From Pseudothioglobus sp964653365 (GTDB lineage Bacteria; Pseudomonadota; Gammaproteobacteria; PS1; Pseudothioglobaceae): a stretch of DNA of 64,000 bases. The notes beneath the pieces are model-generated. The model did no database searches. It was given only the letters and a program-made list of their open reading frames with translations, and was not told the DNA's origin. Positions 18,565-27,730 of the stretch are shown piece after piece. Position 1 is the first letter of the stretch, and each line of letters starts with the position of its first letter. The position numbers were made by a program, and so were the translations under genes. Location of the stretch: contig CAZZER010000003.1 of the NCBI GenBank assembly GCA_964653365.1, positions 12,020 to 76,019 of the forward strand, in the 5' to 3' direction.

Positions 18565-19920
18565 TTATTTGTCTTTACCTGCAAGTAGTTCTTTCCAACG
18601 CATATAGCCATTAGCGCCAAGGTACATCAGTGGTTTTGGGGGTAATTTTGTTGGCGCTTCTTCCTTTGTATAAGCAGGAATTATGCTATTTTTTGCACCA
18701 GCCGCTTGTTCGGCCGTAATGACACCGATGGCGGTGCCTTTGGCGGTGCCAAGACCGTTTTGACAGCAGGCAGAAAATACGCCATCTTCGACCTCACCGG
18801 CGGCAAAAACCCCGTTTTGACTAAGGCACAAACGCCCACCCCAGGAGTATTCCATTTGCACATCTTTCAACATCGGAAAGCGTCTATCGAATGCCTTTCT
18901 ATGGTCTATTGCTACAGAGTTGATGCGCTGATTAGAGATTTCCATACTAGGATCATAGGTAAATCGGTTACGTACCATCAAGCGATCTCCGCCGATGCCA
19001 GAAATACGCCTAACCGAAGAGCCCATTGGATCAGCCGAAGTAAGCGCCCATGTTGGTTCACCGCTAAGCTTTTTAACTTCGTCTGGTGCTAGCGCTCTTG
19101 TCATGGAGGCGTAGGTAAAGACATGCATCAGGCGCTTTTGAAAAAAACCAAACCGCTCCACCAAGCCGTTAACAGCTAATATTACCTTGGTGGCCTTGAC
19201 CTCGCCTTTGGCAGTTTTTGCGCACCAACGACGCTCATTTTCTTGTTGTGTCAGTTTATTAAATTCAATAACCGCAGAGTTTTCAAAAAGCCGAATGTTA
19301 TCTTCACTGGCGAGCGCATCAGCAAATGCGCGGATATATAGGGCCGGTTGCAAAATTGCTGTGCCTGAGGTCCACAAGCCTCCATGGTAATAATCGATAC
19401 CTGTAAGCGCTTGCATTTCACTTGCATCTAGCAGGCGATTCTCTTCACCCATGCGTTCAAGATGTTGGGCGTACTGTTCGTTAAAGCGCATGCCATTGGC
19501 GGTCGCTGCTGCATTTATTTTTCCACTACACTGCATCGCTTCAGTTGGCATTTGATATTCTTCGAAACTGGCTTTAGCAAAGTCAATCGCAGCGCGATTA
19601 ATAGCGGTTTGCACTCTATCGCGCTCGGCACTACCTGCGTAGTCTTTGGAGGCAAGATCGTGTGGCAGGTCGATCATAAAACCAGAGTTTCTGCCCGCAG
19701 GACCTTGTGCTACTTCACAAGCCTCAAGTATGACAATTTCAGCTGTTGGCTCAATTTGCTTTAAACGTCTTGCCGCAGAAAGTCCTGCAAAGCCTGCACC
19801 TATGATCAAATAATCAGTATTAATGACGGAGCTAAGTGCCTCTTGTGGGGCTCTTCGTTGAAGAACGCTCAACCAACCAGAGTCGCCAGGATTGGCAGCA
19901 ACTTTTATTCCCTTAACCAT
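18565..19920 (-). CDS. FAD-dependent amine/amino-acid oxidase (PuuB/DAO family)
   Basis: The 451-aa protein has an FAD-binding DYLIIGAGFAGLSAARRL-type motif near residue 35 and the AGRNSGF segment that in gamma-glutamylputrescine oxidase-like proteins lies near the flavin. It should oxidise a secondary amine or N-methylated amino acid, producing an imine or aldehyde and hydrogen peroxide or passing electrons on. The aldehyde dehydrogenase encoded 16 bp upstream in the same operon resembles PuuC, the usual partner. No signal peptide is seen. The substrate is inferred to be the product of MttB3 or a later amine. Confidence 0.85.
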   Translation of the reverse strand: MVKGIKVAANPGDSGWLSVLQRRAPQEALSSVINTDYLIIGAGFAGLSAARRLKQIEPTAEIVILEACEVAQGPAGRNSGFMIDLPHDLASKDYAGSAERDRVQTAINRAAIDFAKASFEEYQMPTEAMQCSGKINAAATANGMRFNEQYAQHLERMGEENRLLDASEMQALTGIDYYHGGLWTSGTAILQPALYIRAFADALASEDNIRLFENSAVIEFNKLTQQENERRWCAKTAKGEVKATKVILAVNGLVERFGFFQKRLMHVFTYASMTRALAPDEVKKLSGEPTWALTSADPMGSSVRRISGIGGDRLMVRNRFTYDPSMEISNQRINSVAIDHRKAFDRRFPMLKDVQMEYSWGGRLCLSQNGVFAAGEVEDGVFSACCQNGLGTAKGTAIGVITAEQAAGAKNSIIPAYTKEEAPTKLPPKPLMYLGANGYMRWKELLAGKDK

Positions 19921-19936
19921 TGATTCTTATGTGTTA

Positions 19937-21439
19937 CTAATCAACAGCTTCTTCGCCCGCTCTATCTGATAGATCAATCCAAATAGTTTTAATCTCGGTG
20001 TATTGGTCATGCGCATGAATCGAGTTGTCACGACCACCAAAGCCAGATTGTTTATAACCACCAAACGGGGTGCTCATGTCCCCCTCGCCATAGCAATTGA
20101 CGGTGACCGTGCCAGCTTTGATAGCCCGTGCTGCCGTTATCGCTTTTTTGCCGTTGGCGCTAAAAACACTAGCGGCAAGACCGTAGTCGCTATTATTGGC
20201 AACAGCAATGGCCTCATCGTAAGATTTAACAGTAATGATTGACAATACTGGTCCAAAGATCTCTTCTTGGGCCAGCTTATCGTTTTGATCAACGCCATCA
20301 ATAATCGTTGGCATCACATAGCACGGTGTCTCGGTTGTGCCACCACATAGGATGTTGCTGTTGTTTAGATAGGAGCAGACTTTGTTGTAGTGCTCTTCAT
20401 CAATCAACGATCCCAAGTAATTTTCTGGGTTTAAAGGGTCGCCTGTTTTCCAGTCACGTAGATGCGCCATCATCCTTTCCAATAGGGCATCTTTAATACC
20501 CTCTTCAACGATAAGTCTAGAGGCTGCTGAGCAGTTTTCACCCATATTCCAAAAAGCTGCATTGACAACGTGTTCGGCAACCAAGTCAAGCTCTTCTGCA
20601 TCGTTCAATACAATCGCTGGGTTTTTACCGCCGCATTCCAGCACGACTTTCTTCAAATTAGAATCGGCGGAGTAACGTAGGAAGCGTCGCCCAGTTTCTG
20701 TTGAACCGGTAAAGGACACCATGTCAACGTCGGGGTGAAGGCCAAGGGGCTCACCCACTTCAGGACCAAGACCGGTGACAACACTGAAAACCCCTCTAGG
20801 GATGCCAGCTTCCATCGCTAGTTCTGCAATTTTTAGTGTGGTTAAGCTGGTTTGTTCTGCGGGTTTGACAATCACCGAGTTGCCTGCCGCAAGCGCAGGT
20901 GCGATTTTCCAAGCGAGCATCATTAGGGGGAAATTCCACGGCAATACACAACCAACAACACCAACAGCCTCACGCACGATAACAGCCATTGCGTCTTCAC
21001 CGGCAGGAGCGCTTTGATCGTAAATCTTATCAATCGCCTCAGCGTGCCAAAGGATCGTATGAATTGTTTCTGGCAGGTCTACAGTGGCACAATCTCTGAT
21101 GGGTTTGCCGGAATCTAGACTTTCCAAAACAGCAAGCTCGTTGATGTTTCTTTTGATAAGCTTACTCAGTTTAATGAGCACCGATTTGCGCTCACTCGGA
21201 TGAAGCTTTGACCAATGACCTTGATCGAAGACTTCTCGTGCTTTGGCAACAGCGTGATCAACGTCTACACTATTACAAGCGGAAATATTAGCAATCAGTT
21301 CGGTAGTTGCTGGGTTGTTAGAGGCAAAGGTTTGACCAGATTTACTTGGCTGAAATTGGCCGTTGATAAAGGCCGTAGTTGGAAAATCCAAAGACTTTGC
21401 GATGGCTTGGTATTCCTGGTGTGTTAGTAGTTCTGACAT
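19937..21439 (-). CDS. NAD(P)-dependent aldehyde dehydrogenase (PuuC/betaine-aldehyde type)
   Basis: The 500-aa protein carries all aldehyde dehydrogenase signatures: PWNFPLMM near residue 166, the catalytic Glu in LECGGKNPA and catalytic Cys in MGENCSAAS. Its closest recognisable relatives are gamma-glutamyl-aminobutyraldehyde and betaine-aldehyde dehydrogenases. With the adjacent PuuB-like oxidase it would convert an amine to a carboxylate by way of an aldehyde. The start ATG is 3 bp after the DapA-like stop, so the two are translationally coupled. The substrate is unknown. Confidence 0.9.
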   Translation of the reverse strand: MSELLTHQEYQAIAKSLDFPTTAFINGQFQPSKSGQTFASNNPATTELIANISACNSVDVDHAVAKAREVFDQGHWSKLHPSERKSVLIKLSKLIKRNINELAVLESLDSGKPIRDCATVDLPETIHTILWHAEAIDKIYDQSAPAGEDAMAVIVREAVGVVGCVLPWNFPLMMLAWKIAPALAAGNSVIVKPAEQTSLTTLKIAELAMEAGIPRGVFSVVTGLGPEVGEPLGLHPDVDMVSFTGSTETGRRFLRYSADSNLKKVVLECGGKNPAIVLNDAEELDLVAEHVVNAAFWNMGENCSAASRLIVEEGIKDALLERMMAHLRDWKTGDPLNPENYLGSLIDEEHYNKVCSYLNNSNILCGGTTETPCYVMPTIIDGVDQNDKLAQEEIFGPVLSIITVKSYDEAIAVANNSDYGLAASVFSANGKKAITAARAIKAGTVTVNCYGEGDMSTPFGGYKQSGFGGRDNSIHAHDQYTEIKTIWIDLSDRAGEEAVD

Positions 21440-21442
21440 TGA

Positions 21443-22348
21443 TTAATCCTCCTTACAGATGAGATTGATGGTGTGATTCATAACGCGGATGACTTGCTCG
21501 AGTTGACGTTTATCATCTTTATTCAGCATTTGTAGGGGACGCCTTGGCGGTCCGACTTGTAACCCTCTGATGGTGGCGCCATGTTTAATGCATTGAATAA
21601 ATTTGCCGCCCTGTTCAAGTACCCGCATAAGGGGCATCATTGCTGACATAATGCGCCTGCCTTTGTCAAAATTACCTTCGACACGGCAGGCTTGATAAAG
21701 AGCGATATGCGCTTCCGGGGCAAAATTCGAGCCTGCGCACACCCAGCAGCTAGCCCCCCAAGCAAAAAATTCTAGCGCTTGATCGTCCATGCCGCAACCC
21801 AGTTGAATATGTGGGTAGTCTCTTGCCAACAGATGTAAACGATTGATATCGCCACTGCTTTCTTTGATGGCACAAAAGTTTGAGGAGCGGCCAACTCGGT
21901 CGAGATATTCTTCCCCCATCATCACGCCCATGCGGTCTGGGTAGTTGTAAAGCATGATGGGTAAGTTGGCTGCACGGTCGATGGTTAGCGCATGAAGTGC
22001 ATTTTCTCTTTCTGTTGGCAGAGCGTATGGTGGTGTTGCTATTAAGATAGCGTCGGCACCCACTTTTGCAGCTGCTTCGGCGTAAGCTACCGATTCTTCT
22101 GTTTGAATAGAGCCTGTCCCAATAATGAGCGGCAATCTATCGCCAATAATTTGCTTGCAAATAGACATCATCTGCAACCTTTCTTTCTGGGTTTGAGCGT
22201 AGTATTCGCCAGTCGTTCCTGCGAGAATAATGCCGTGAACACCACTTGTAATGAGATCTTCAACTATAGGCTCGATGCTGTCGTAATTGATGCTGAAATC
22301 GGCATTATGCGGGGTAATTAGCGGTGTATAAATACCATCAAATTTCAT
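21443..22348 (-). CDS. DapA/NAL-superfamily lyase or deaminase
   Basis: This 301-aa class I aldolase-like protein has the family's pyruvate-binding GTTGE loop (44-48), the Tyr134 of LYNYPDRMG and the Schiff-base Lys162 in AIKESSGD. Superfamily members include dihydrodipicolinate synthase, N-acetylneuraminate lyase, and 1-pyrroline-4-hydroxy-2-carboxylate deaminase of the hydroxyproline pathway. Its catabolic setting, GntR control and a 2-oxoglutarate-semialdehyde-type dehydrogenase across the promoter at 26282 favour the last kind of role over lysine synthesis. This is inference; the specificity residues cannot be judged by eye. Confidence 0.82.
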   Translation of the reverse strand: MKFDGIYTPLITPHNADFSINYDSIEPIVEDLITSGVHGIILAGTTGEYYAQTQKERLQMMSICKQIIGDRLPLIIGTGSIQTEESVAYAEAAAKVGADAILIATPPYALPTERENALHALTIDRAANLPIMLYNYPDRMGVMMGEEYLDRVGRSSNFCAIKESSGDINRLHLLARDYPHIQLGCGMDDQALEFFAWGASCWVCAGSNFAPEAHIALYQACRVEGNFDKGRRIMSAMMPLMRVLEQGGKFIQCIKHGATIRGLQVGPPRRPLQMLNKDDKRQLEQVIRVMNHTINLICKED

Positions 22349-22357
22349 ATTTTCTCC

Positions 22358-23104
22358 TTAAGCGTTTGGCAGGCTTATTTTGGCCATGCGACCGCCATCT
22401 ATTGTATAAACCTGACCGGTTACAAAGCTTGATTCCTCAGAGCCAAGCCATGCCACAAGTGAAGCCACTTCTGCCGTTTTACCTGTTCTTTTGAGCGGGT
22501 GAATATTGCCTATATTTTGTCTAAAATGCTCGGGATTTGGAGCACCTTCAATAAATGCTTCGTTGAGTTCGGTGTTAATCCAGCCTGGCGCTACAGCATT
22601 GCAGCGCACGCCATCTTCTCCGTAATCGATTGCAATGGCCCGTGTTAAGCCGTGCAATCCAGCCTTTGAGGCACAGTAGGCGGCGTGTTTTGGGTTAGCA
22701 CCCAAGCCCTCAATCGAGCCAATATTAACAATCGCTCCCCGGGTTTCTTTCAGTGATTTTATTGCGTATTTACTTAACAGAAAAGGTGCGGTAAGGTTTA
22801 GTGCCAGAGTGTTGTTCCATTGCTCGATAGACATCTGCTCAATCAGCATCTCCTCCATCATCCCAGCGTTGTTAACAAGGATATCAATCTTTCCATGATC
22901 ATTAAGAATAGACTCGATACAAGACTTGCAGTCATCTTCTTTACTTAAGTCGAATCGATAGTTGTGAAAATTTTCTATTGCTGTTCTCTGTACTACGCAG
23001 ACAGTCGCGCCTTCAGCAAGAAATCGTTCGGCGCAGGCGAGACCAATACCTTGCGATCCTCCGGTAACAACAACAACTTTATTAGTAAACCGGTTTTCCA
23101 CCAT
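22358..23104 (-). CDS. Short-chain dehydrogenase/reductase (SDR) 1
   Basis: The 248-aa protein is a classical SDR. It has the cofactor motif TGGSQGIG near residue 14, NNAG near residue 81, a catalytic Ser in the NIGSIEG segment and YCASK near residue 145. The C-terminal segment VTGQVYTIDGG is typical of the family. It should be a cytoplasmic NAD(P)-dependent alcohol/ketone oxidoreductase. Its 5' end overlaps the preceding SDR gene by 23 bp, indicating a tightly coupled operon. The two SDRs are clearly divergent from each other and not a recent duplication. Confidence 0.88.
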   Translation of the reverse strand: MVENRFTNKVVVVTGGSQGIGLACAERFLAEGATVCVVQRTAIENFHNYRFDLSKEDDCKSCIESILNDHGKIDILVNNAGMMEEMLIEQMSIEQWNNTLALNLTAPFLLSKYAIKSLKETRGAIVNIGSIEGLGANPKHAAYCASKAGLHGLTRAIAIDYGEDGVRCNAVAPGWINTELNEAFIEGAPNPEHFRQNIGNIHPLKRTGKTAEVASLVAWLGSEESSFVTGQVYTIDGGRMAKISLPNA

Positions 23105-23852
23105 TCACCTCCACTAAAGATCCACAAATATAACGTGCTTCATCCGACGTTAGAAAAGAGACAACATCGGCAATTTCATCGGGTTCGGCGATATGACCTA
23201 TAGGCACCGATTTGTTAAGGGTTTCAACGGCCGCATCAGGATCTAGTCCGCGTATTTCAAACCCTGTTCGTAACATTGGTGTGTTCACCTCGTTGGGGCA
23301 GACGGCGTTAATGCGAATATTTTGATGTGCATGGTCTCGACCCAGGCATTTTGTCATAGCAGCCAGTGCAGCTTTCGTTGTACAATAAACCAGATGATTT
23401 GGCCCAGGGTTAACACCCCAACAAGACGAGATGTTAACAATTGCCCCACCCTTTTGCTCTGCCATCAAGGGGATAGCTGAGCGAATCAGTCGAAAGGGCG
23501 CTTCTACGTTGATGGCCATTGACAGTGCGTAATCTTCATCACTGGCGTCAGTAATAGGGCCTCTACGCATTAGGCCGGCATTATTCACCAGAATGTTTAG
23601 TTGCCCAAGTCGTTGGCAAACAAGTTCAGGCAAGTTGTCGCAATAGTGCTTCTCGAGCAAATCACCTACAAAGCCTTCGGCCTTGCCACCAATACCGACG
23701 ATCTCTTTTACTAAGTTCTCAACAGCTTGACTGGATTGGTCGGCAATAGCAATAGCAATTCCTTGGTCAGCAAGTTTATGCACCACAGCCTTGCCAATTC
23801 CACCACAGGCACCAGTAATAAGAGCCACTTGAGTATTAATTTGATTATTCAT
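23082..23852 (-). CDS. Short-chain dehydrogenase/reductase (SDR) 2
   Basis: The start is set at ATG 23852 (MNNQINTQVALITG), since SDRs begin just before the TGxxxGIG motif. The longer open frame to 23993 would invade the GntR gene. The resulting 256-aa protein has TGACGGIG, NNAG, the catalytic Ser in NISSCWG and YCTTK. It lies 10 bp after the GntR stop and overlaps SDR 1 by 23 bp. Two successive SDRs could oxidise a diol or invert a hydroxyl in two steps. The actual substrate is unknown. Confidence 0.88.
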   Translation of the reverse strand: MNNQINTQVALITGACGGIGKAVVHKLADQGIAIAIADQSSQAVENLVKEIVGIGGKAEGFVGDLLEKHYCDNLPELVCQRLGQLNILVNNAGLMRRGPITDASDEDYALSMAINVEAPFRLIRSAIPLMAEQKGGAIVNISSCWGVNPGPNHLVYCTTKAALAAMTKCLGRDHAHQNIRINAVCPNEVNTPMLRTGFEIRGLDPDAAVETLNKSVPIGHIAEPDEIADVVSFLTSDEARYICGSLVEVNGGKPVY

Positions 23853-23862
23853 ATAGTTGTAA

Positions 23863-24537
23863 TTATTGCTCAACGGTTTCGATCGGAAGTGGATCTGGGT
23901 ATACATACCTTTCCATATGGCGCTTTGATAAATCCCAATGAGCCTGTGTAAGATTAACCATGCGCTCTTCATCACCAATGGCAATGAACTCAATCATCGC
24001 TTCATGATGATCCACTGCTTCGTCAAGATCTTTAACCATTGCCTCGTCTGAGGGTCTGTAAAAAGTTTGACTAATCCGCGTGTGATCGATCAACAGCCTT
24101 TCGTAACTCGGCTGTAAATAAGGATTGTTTGCCATATCACCAATTAGTCGATGAAAGCTATCGTTGTAAAACACCATGCCGTCCAACTCATTGTTAGCTA
24201 CCGCTTTCCTAAAATTATCTTGGGCAGCTTGTAGGTCACTCAACTGTTCGCGGCTGGCATTCTTTGTAGCTAAGCGACCGATAGCTGCATATATCATCGG
24301 GGCCGTCATAAAGAAATTACGAATTGTGGTGTAGTTCATCGATGCAACGATAGCACCCTTGTTGTTGATAATCTCGATATAGCCCTCACCTGCGAGTCTT
24401 TGGAATATTTCTCTAAGCGGTGTTCGTGAAATAGCATACTCTTTGGAAAGGCTCACTTCATCAAGGCCCTCTCCAGGCGAAAGCTTCAATGTCAATATTT
24501 GGCGTTTTAAATCTTGATAAAAGTGCTCTTTCTTCAT
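23863..24537 (-). CDS. GntR-family (FadR/FCD-type) transcriptional regulator
   Basis: This 224-aa regulator has an N-terminal winged helix-turn-helix (ISRTPLREIFQRLAGEGYIEI near residues 40-60) and an all-helical FCD ligand domain. ATG 24537 is preferred to 24564, because the latter overlaps MttB3 by 23 bp and has a weaker ribosome site. FCD regulators usually repress their own catabolic operon until bound by a pathway metabolite. The candidate operator at 26104-26118 at the head of the same operon fits. It is the second gene, so autoregulation is likely. Confidence 0.9.
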   Translation of the reverse strand: MKKEHFYQDLKRQILTLKLSPGEGLDEVSLSKEYAISRTPLREIFQRLAGEGYIEIINNKGAIVASMNYTTIRNFFMTAPMIYAAIGRLATKNASREQLSDLQAAQDNFRKAVANNELDGMVFYNDSFHRLIGDMANNPYLQPSYERLLIDHTRISQTFYRPSDEAMVKDLDEAVDHHEAMIEFIAIGDEERMVNLTQAHWDLSKRHMERYVYPDPLPIETVEQ

Positions 24538-24541
24538 TGTT

Positions 24542-26083
24542 TTAATGCTCTTGATTGAGGGCATCCATCGCTGGAATAATTAACTCTCTGCGGTCAATAT
24601 AATCCAATAATTCCTCGTTTATTGCTTCATCTAGTTTGGGCTCTTGATAATCGTTTAGTGTTTTTTTGGCGTATTCAAGTCCTCGTTGAATGGTGTCTTT
24701 ACTACCATCAGCTTCCCATTGTTCAATAGAGTTATTATCAAACAACTTAGGCATAAAGAAAGCTCTTTCAAAGTTTGCCATAGTGTGTTCATGCCCTAGG
24801 TAGTGGCCTGCCGGACCAACGTCTCTAATAGCTGCCATGGCTTCGTCAAAGTCATCCCAACGTATGCTTTCGGCCATTCGATAGCCCATTTCGCATTGTT
24901 CGGAGTCAACAACAAATTTTGCCATTGAGCAATGCATGCCTGCTTCATTCCAGCCAGCAGAATGCCAGATGTAGTTGGCGCCAGCCATCAATACTGCCAT
25001 CAGTGTTGTGGCGCTTTCGTAGCCTGCTTGAGCGTCAAATACTTTGGAGCCACCTAGGGTGTTGGATGTGCGCCAAGGTATTTTGTAGTAACGAGCCATC
25101 TGGCCAATCATAAAATTCATCAAAGAGATTTCTGGGGTACCAGCCATCGGTGCACCTGATTGCATGGATACTGTGGCCAGATAATGTCCGTAAATTGCCG
25201 GTGCACCTTTACGAATAACTTGAGTATAAGCCAATGCAGAGAGTGCTTCTGCATTGAGTTGGGCAACGGTTGGTGCAACGCTGGCAGGCGTATTAGCGCC
25301 GCCGAGAACAAACGGTGAACAAAGTACTGGCTGATTATGCGCCGAAAAAACACGCAACGCGGAAAGCATTGTTTCATCCCAAACCAGTGGTGAGTTACCG
25401 TTAATATTACCGGTAACTACTGGGTGTGTTTCTAAAAATTCTTCACCATAAAGTATTTTGCACATTTCCATCACATCTTCTGCATTTTTGCCACTACTGG
25501 TCATCCCCATAAATGTTTTATCCGAATGTTTTATTGAAGAATAGGTTATGTGCAGGTGGCGGTGTGAAATCGGCAGGTCCATTGGTTCAACAATATGATG
25601 CGCTGACGAATGCAATGCCGGCATCATGTGTGCTAGTTTATGGAAATTGTTGAGATCTTCGATGGTTGGCCAGCGACGGTTGTTTTCAAGGTCTGAAATA
25701 AAAGGGGCGCCAGTCATTGGGACAAAAATGGAATTTTTTCCTCCGATTTCAACCGTTTTTTCCGGGTTTCTGGCATGCATTGAAAAGTTTTCAGGAATAC
25801 TAGAGATGAGATCTTTAACAAGTGCACGGTCAAGATAAACACGCTGACCTATTACAGTTGCACCAGCCTCCTTCCATTGCTCAAGAGCGATTGCATCGTG
25901 AAATTCAACCCCAACCTCCTCAAGAATTGAAAGAGAGGCGTTGTCAATTTGACGAATTTGCTCTTCGCTCATTGGCTCGGTAAGTGGTATACCGCGTTTC
26001 AGGGTGGGGAGCATTTCGATTTTAACTTCGAGACGACTCTCACGCCTTGCATTGCGTCCACGGCGAGCAGTTGATTGAGCCAC
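24542..26083 (-). CDS. MttB-family (COG5598) methyltransferase (MttB3)
   Basis: The 513-aa product is a full-length non-pyrrolysine MttB-like protein, more divergent from MttB1 and MttB2 than those are from each other. It starts at GTG 26083, with AAGGA 6 bp upstream. The N-terminus is basic (ARRGRNARRESR). Conserved segments shared with the paralogues include HMMPALHSSAHHIVEPMDLP and GAPMAGTPE. It heads the minus-strand operon and likely performs its first step, demethylation of a quaternary or tertiary amine by analogy to MtgB. No corrinoid protein, activase or methylcorrinoid:THF methyltransferase is present in the window. Confidence 0.92.
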   Translation of the reverse strand: MAQSTARRGRNARRESRLEVKIEMLPTLKRGIPLTEPMSEEQIRQIDNASLSILEEVGVEFHDAIALEQWKEAGATVIGQRVYLDRALVKDLISSIPENFSMHARNPEKTVEIGGKNSIFVPMTGAPFISDLENNRRWPTIEDLNNFHKLAHMMPALHSSAHHIVEPMDLPISHRHLHITYSSIKHSDKTFMGMTSSGKNAEDVMEMCKILYGEEFLETHPVVTGNINGNSPLVWDETMLSALRVFSAHNQPVLCSPFVLGGANTPASVAPTVAQLNAEALSALAYTQVIRKGAPAIYGHYLATVSMQSGAPMAGTPEISLMNFMIGQMARYYKIPWRTSNTLGGSKVFDAQAGYESATTLMAVLMAGANYIWHSAGWNEAGMHCSMAKFVVDSEQCEMGYRMAESIRWDDFDEAMAAIRDVGPAGHYLGHEHTMANFERAFFMPKLFDNNSIEQWEADGSKDTIQRGLEYAKKTLNDYQEPKLDEAINEELLDYIDRRELIIPAMDALNQEH

Positions 26084-26103
26084 TGGCGGTCCTTATATTA
26101 ATG

Positions 26104-26118
26104 TATACAAAGTGTATA
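26104..26118. promoter_or_regulatory. Candidate GntR operator
   Basis: TATACA and TGTATA form perfect 6-bp arms around a 3-bp spacer. The 5' arm sits inside the self-complementary TGTATACA (26102-26109). FCD-type GntR proteins bind short palindromes with GT/AC half-sites, such as TTGTATACAA-like sites. It overlaps the expected transcription start of the MttB3 operon, a repressor position. The regulator match is inference. Confidence 0.55.
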
Positions 26119-26145
26119 TTATAGGTATAGATTTATTAAAGTCAA
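26118..26145 (-). promoter_or_regulatory. Sigma-70 promoter of the MttB3 operon
   Basis: On the minus strand TTGACT (26145-26140) and a perfect TATAAT (26123-26118) are separated by 16 bp. The transcription start would lie near 26111, about 28 nt before the GTG of MttB3. It is one of the best promoter matches in the window. Confidence 0.7.
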
Positions 26146-26281
26146 GAACTTGATAGATGGTTATAATTACCCGCCTCAGATGGAGAGAAGGGGTATGATT
26201 AGAAGTCTATTTCTTCTCTATTCACTTGATAAGTCTTAAGAAAGGCTAAAAACTCATTTATTGTTTTACTACCAACACACT

Positions 26282-27730
26282 ATGTCAAATATCTCAAAGA
26301 ATTACATTGCCGGCGATTGGATTGAAGGCGTTAGCACAATTGCAAATATTAACCCCTCTGATACTAACGATACTATCGGTCACTTCGCTCAAGCTAATAA
26401 CGCACAATTAGAAGATGCCCTTAATGCCTCACAAATTGCACAGAAACAATGGGCAAACACTGGATTAGAGCAACGCCAAGCAGTACTAATGAAAATTGGT
26501 GAAGAAATGATGGCTCGCAGTGCTGAGCTGGGCGAACTCCTTTCTCGTGAAGAGGGTAAGCCTGTTGCGGAAGGTAAGGGTGAAGTTTATCGTGCTGGCC
26601 AGTTTTTTACTTATTACGCAGCTGAAGTATTGCGCCAAAGCGGGGATACTGCTGACTCTGTTCGACCAAATATTGAAGTTGATGTTCGTCGCGAAGCAAT
26701 GGGCACGGTGGCGATTATTTCTCCGTGGAATTTTCCTACAGCAACTGCCAGCTGGAAAATTGCACCTGCATTAGCATTTGGAAATGCAGTTATTTGGAAG
26801 CCAGCAAACCTGACTCCAGCGAGTGCTGTTGCATTAACAGAAATTATTTCACGACAAGATATTCCGAAAGGCTTATTTAACTTGGTGATGGGCTCTGGTG
26901 GCTCAATCGGTCAGGCCTTGGCTGAAAGTCCAAAAGTTCACGCTATCAGCTTTACCGGTTCGTACGATGTTGGACGTCAAATTGCAGGCGCCGCAGCACA
27001 AAATTTAACTAAATTTCAACTAGAGTTGGGCTCTAAGAATCCATTGGTCGTCATGGATGATGCTGATATGGATGTTGCTGTAGCTGCAGCAACTGGAGGT
27101 GCTTTTGGCTCTACAGGACAAAAATGTACTGCTTCATCGCGTCTGGTGGTTCACCAATCAATCCATGATGAATTTGTAGAGCGTATGACGGCCTCAACTT
27201 CTGCCTTAAAAGTGGGTCACGCCTTAGAAGAGGGCACTCAAATAGGGCCTGCAGCAAGTGCAGAGCAATTGGCCTCAAACCTTGAGTACATGCAACTTGC
27301 ACGCGACGAAGGTTGTGAGGTTCTTTGTGGTGGCGACGCGCTTGAACTGGCGACACCGGGTCACTACATGCAACCAGCGCTACTCATTGGTGGTAATAAT
27401 TCAATGCGCCTTAACCGTGAGGAGCTTTTTGCTCCAATGGCTTGTGTCATCAAGGTGGCGGACTATGATGAAGCATTGTCAGTTGCTAACGACACCGATT
27501 TTGGTTTGGTTTCAGGCATTATTACCCAGTCATTATCAAAAGCAAGTCATTTCCGTAGAAATGCTGAAAGTGGCTGTGTGATGGTCAACCTTCCGACAGC
27601 GGGCACCGATTACCACGTACCATTTGGTGGGCGCAAAAATTCTAGTTTTGGCCCGAGAGAGCAGGGTAGTTATGCAAAAGAGCTGTATACACAAGTCAAG
27701 ACATCTTACATTTCATCAGGTAATCCATAA
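26282..27730 (+). CDS. Aldehyde dehydrogenase, 2-oxoglutarate-semialdehyde-dehydrogenase-like
   Basis: Start ATG 26282 (MSNISKNYIAGDW) is used, giving 482 aa. The upstream in-frame codon at 26261 has no support. The protein has PWNFPTATASWKIAPAL near residue 145, catalytic Glu in LELGSKNPLV, and Cys in GQKCTASSR. The GQKCTA form and the C-terminal PFGGRKNSSFGPREQG are common to alpha-ketoglutarate-semialdehyde dehydrogenases and the YcbD group. That activity would complete a hydroxyproline-type pathway with the DapA-like enzyme encoded divergently. Its stop overlaps the dipeptidase ATG by 1 bp. The substrate is inferred. Confidence 0.88.
   Translation: MSNISKNYIAGDWIEGVSTIANINPSDTNDTIGHFAQANNAQLEDALNASQIAQKQWANTGLEQRQAVLMKIGEEMMARSAELGELLSREEGKPVAEGKGEVYRAGQFFTYYAAEVLRQSGDTADSVRPNIEVDVRREAMGTVAIISPWNFPTATASWKIAPALAFGNAVIWKPANLTPASAVALTEIISRQDIPKGLFNLVMGSGGSIGQALAESPKVHAISFTGSYDVGRQIAGAAAQNLTKFQLELGSKNPLVVMDDADMDVAVAAATGGAFGSTGQKCTASSRLVVHQSIHDEFVERMTASTSALKVGHALEEGTQIGPAASAEQLASNLEYMQLARDEGCEVLCGGDALELATPGHYMQPALLIGGNNSMRLNREELFAPMACVIKVADYDEALSVANDTDFGLVSGIITQSLSKASHFRRNAESGCVMVNLPTAGTDYHVPFGGRKNSSFGPREQGSYAKELYTQVKTSYISSGNP

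Noticed and set aside
23853..23993. Longer N-terminus for SDR 2
   Set aside because: It would overlap the GntR gene by about 130 bp and precede the SDR cofactor motif with unrelated sequence.
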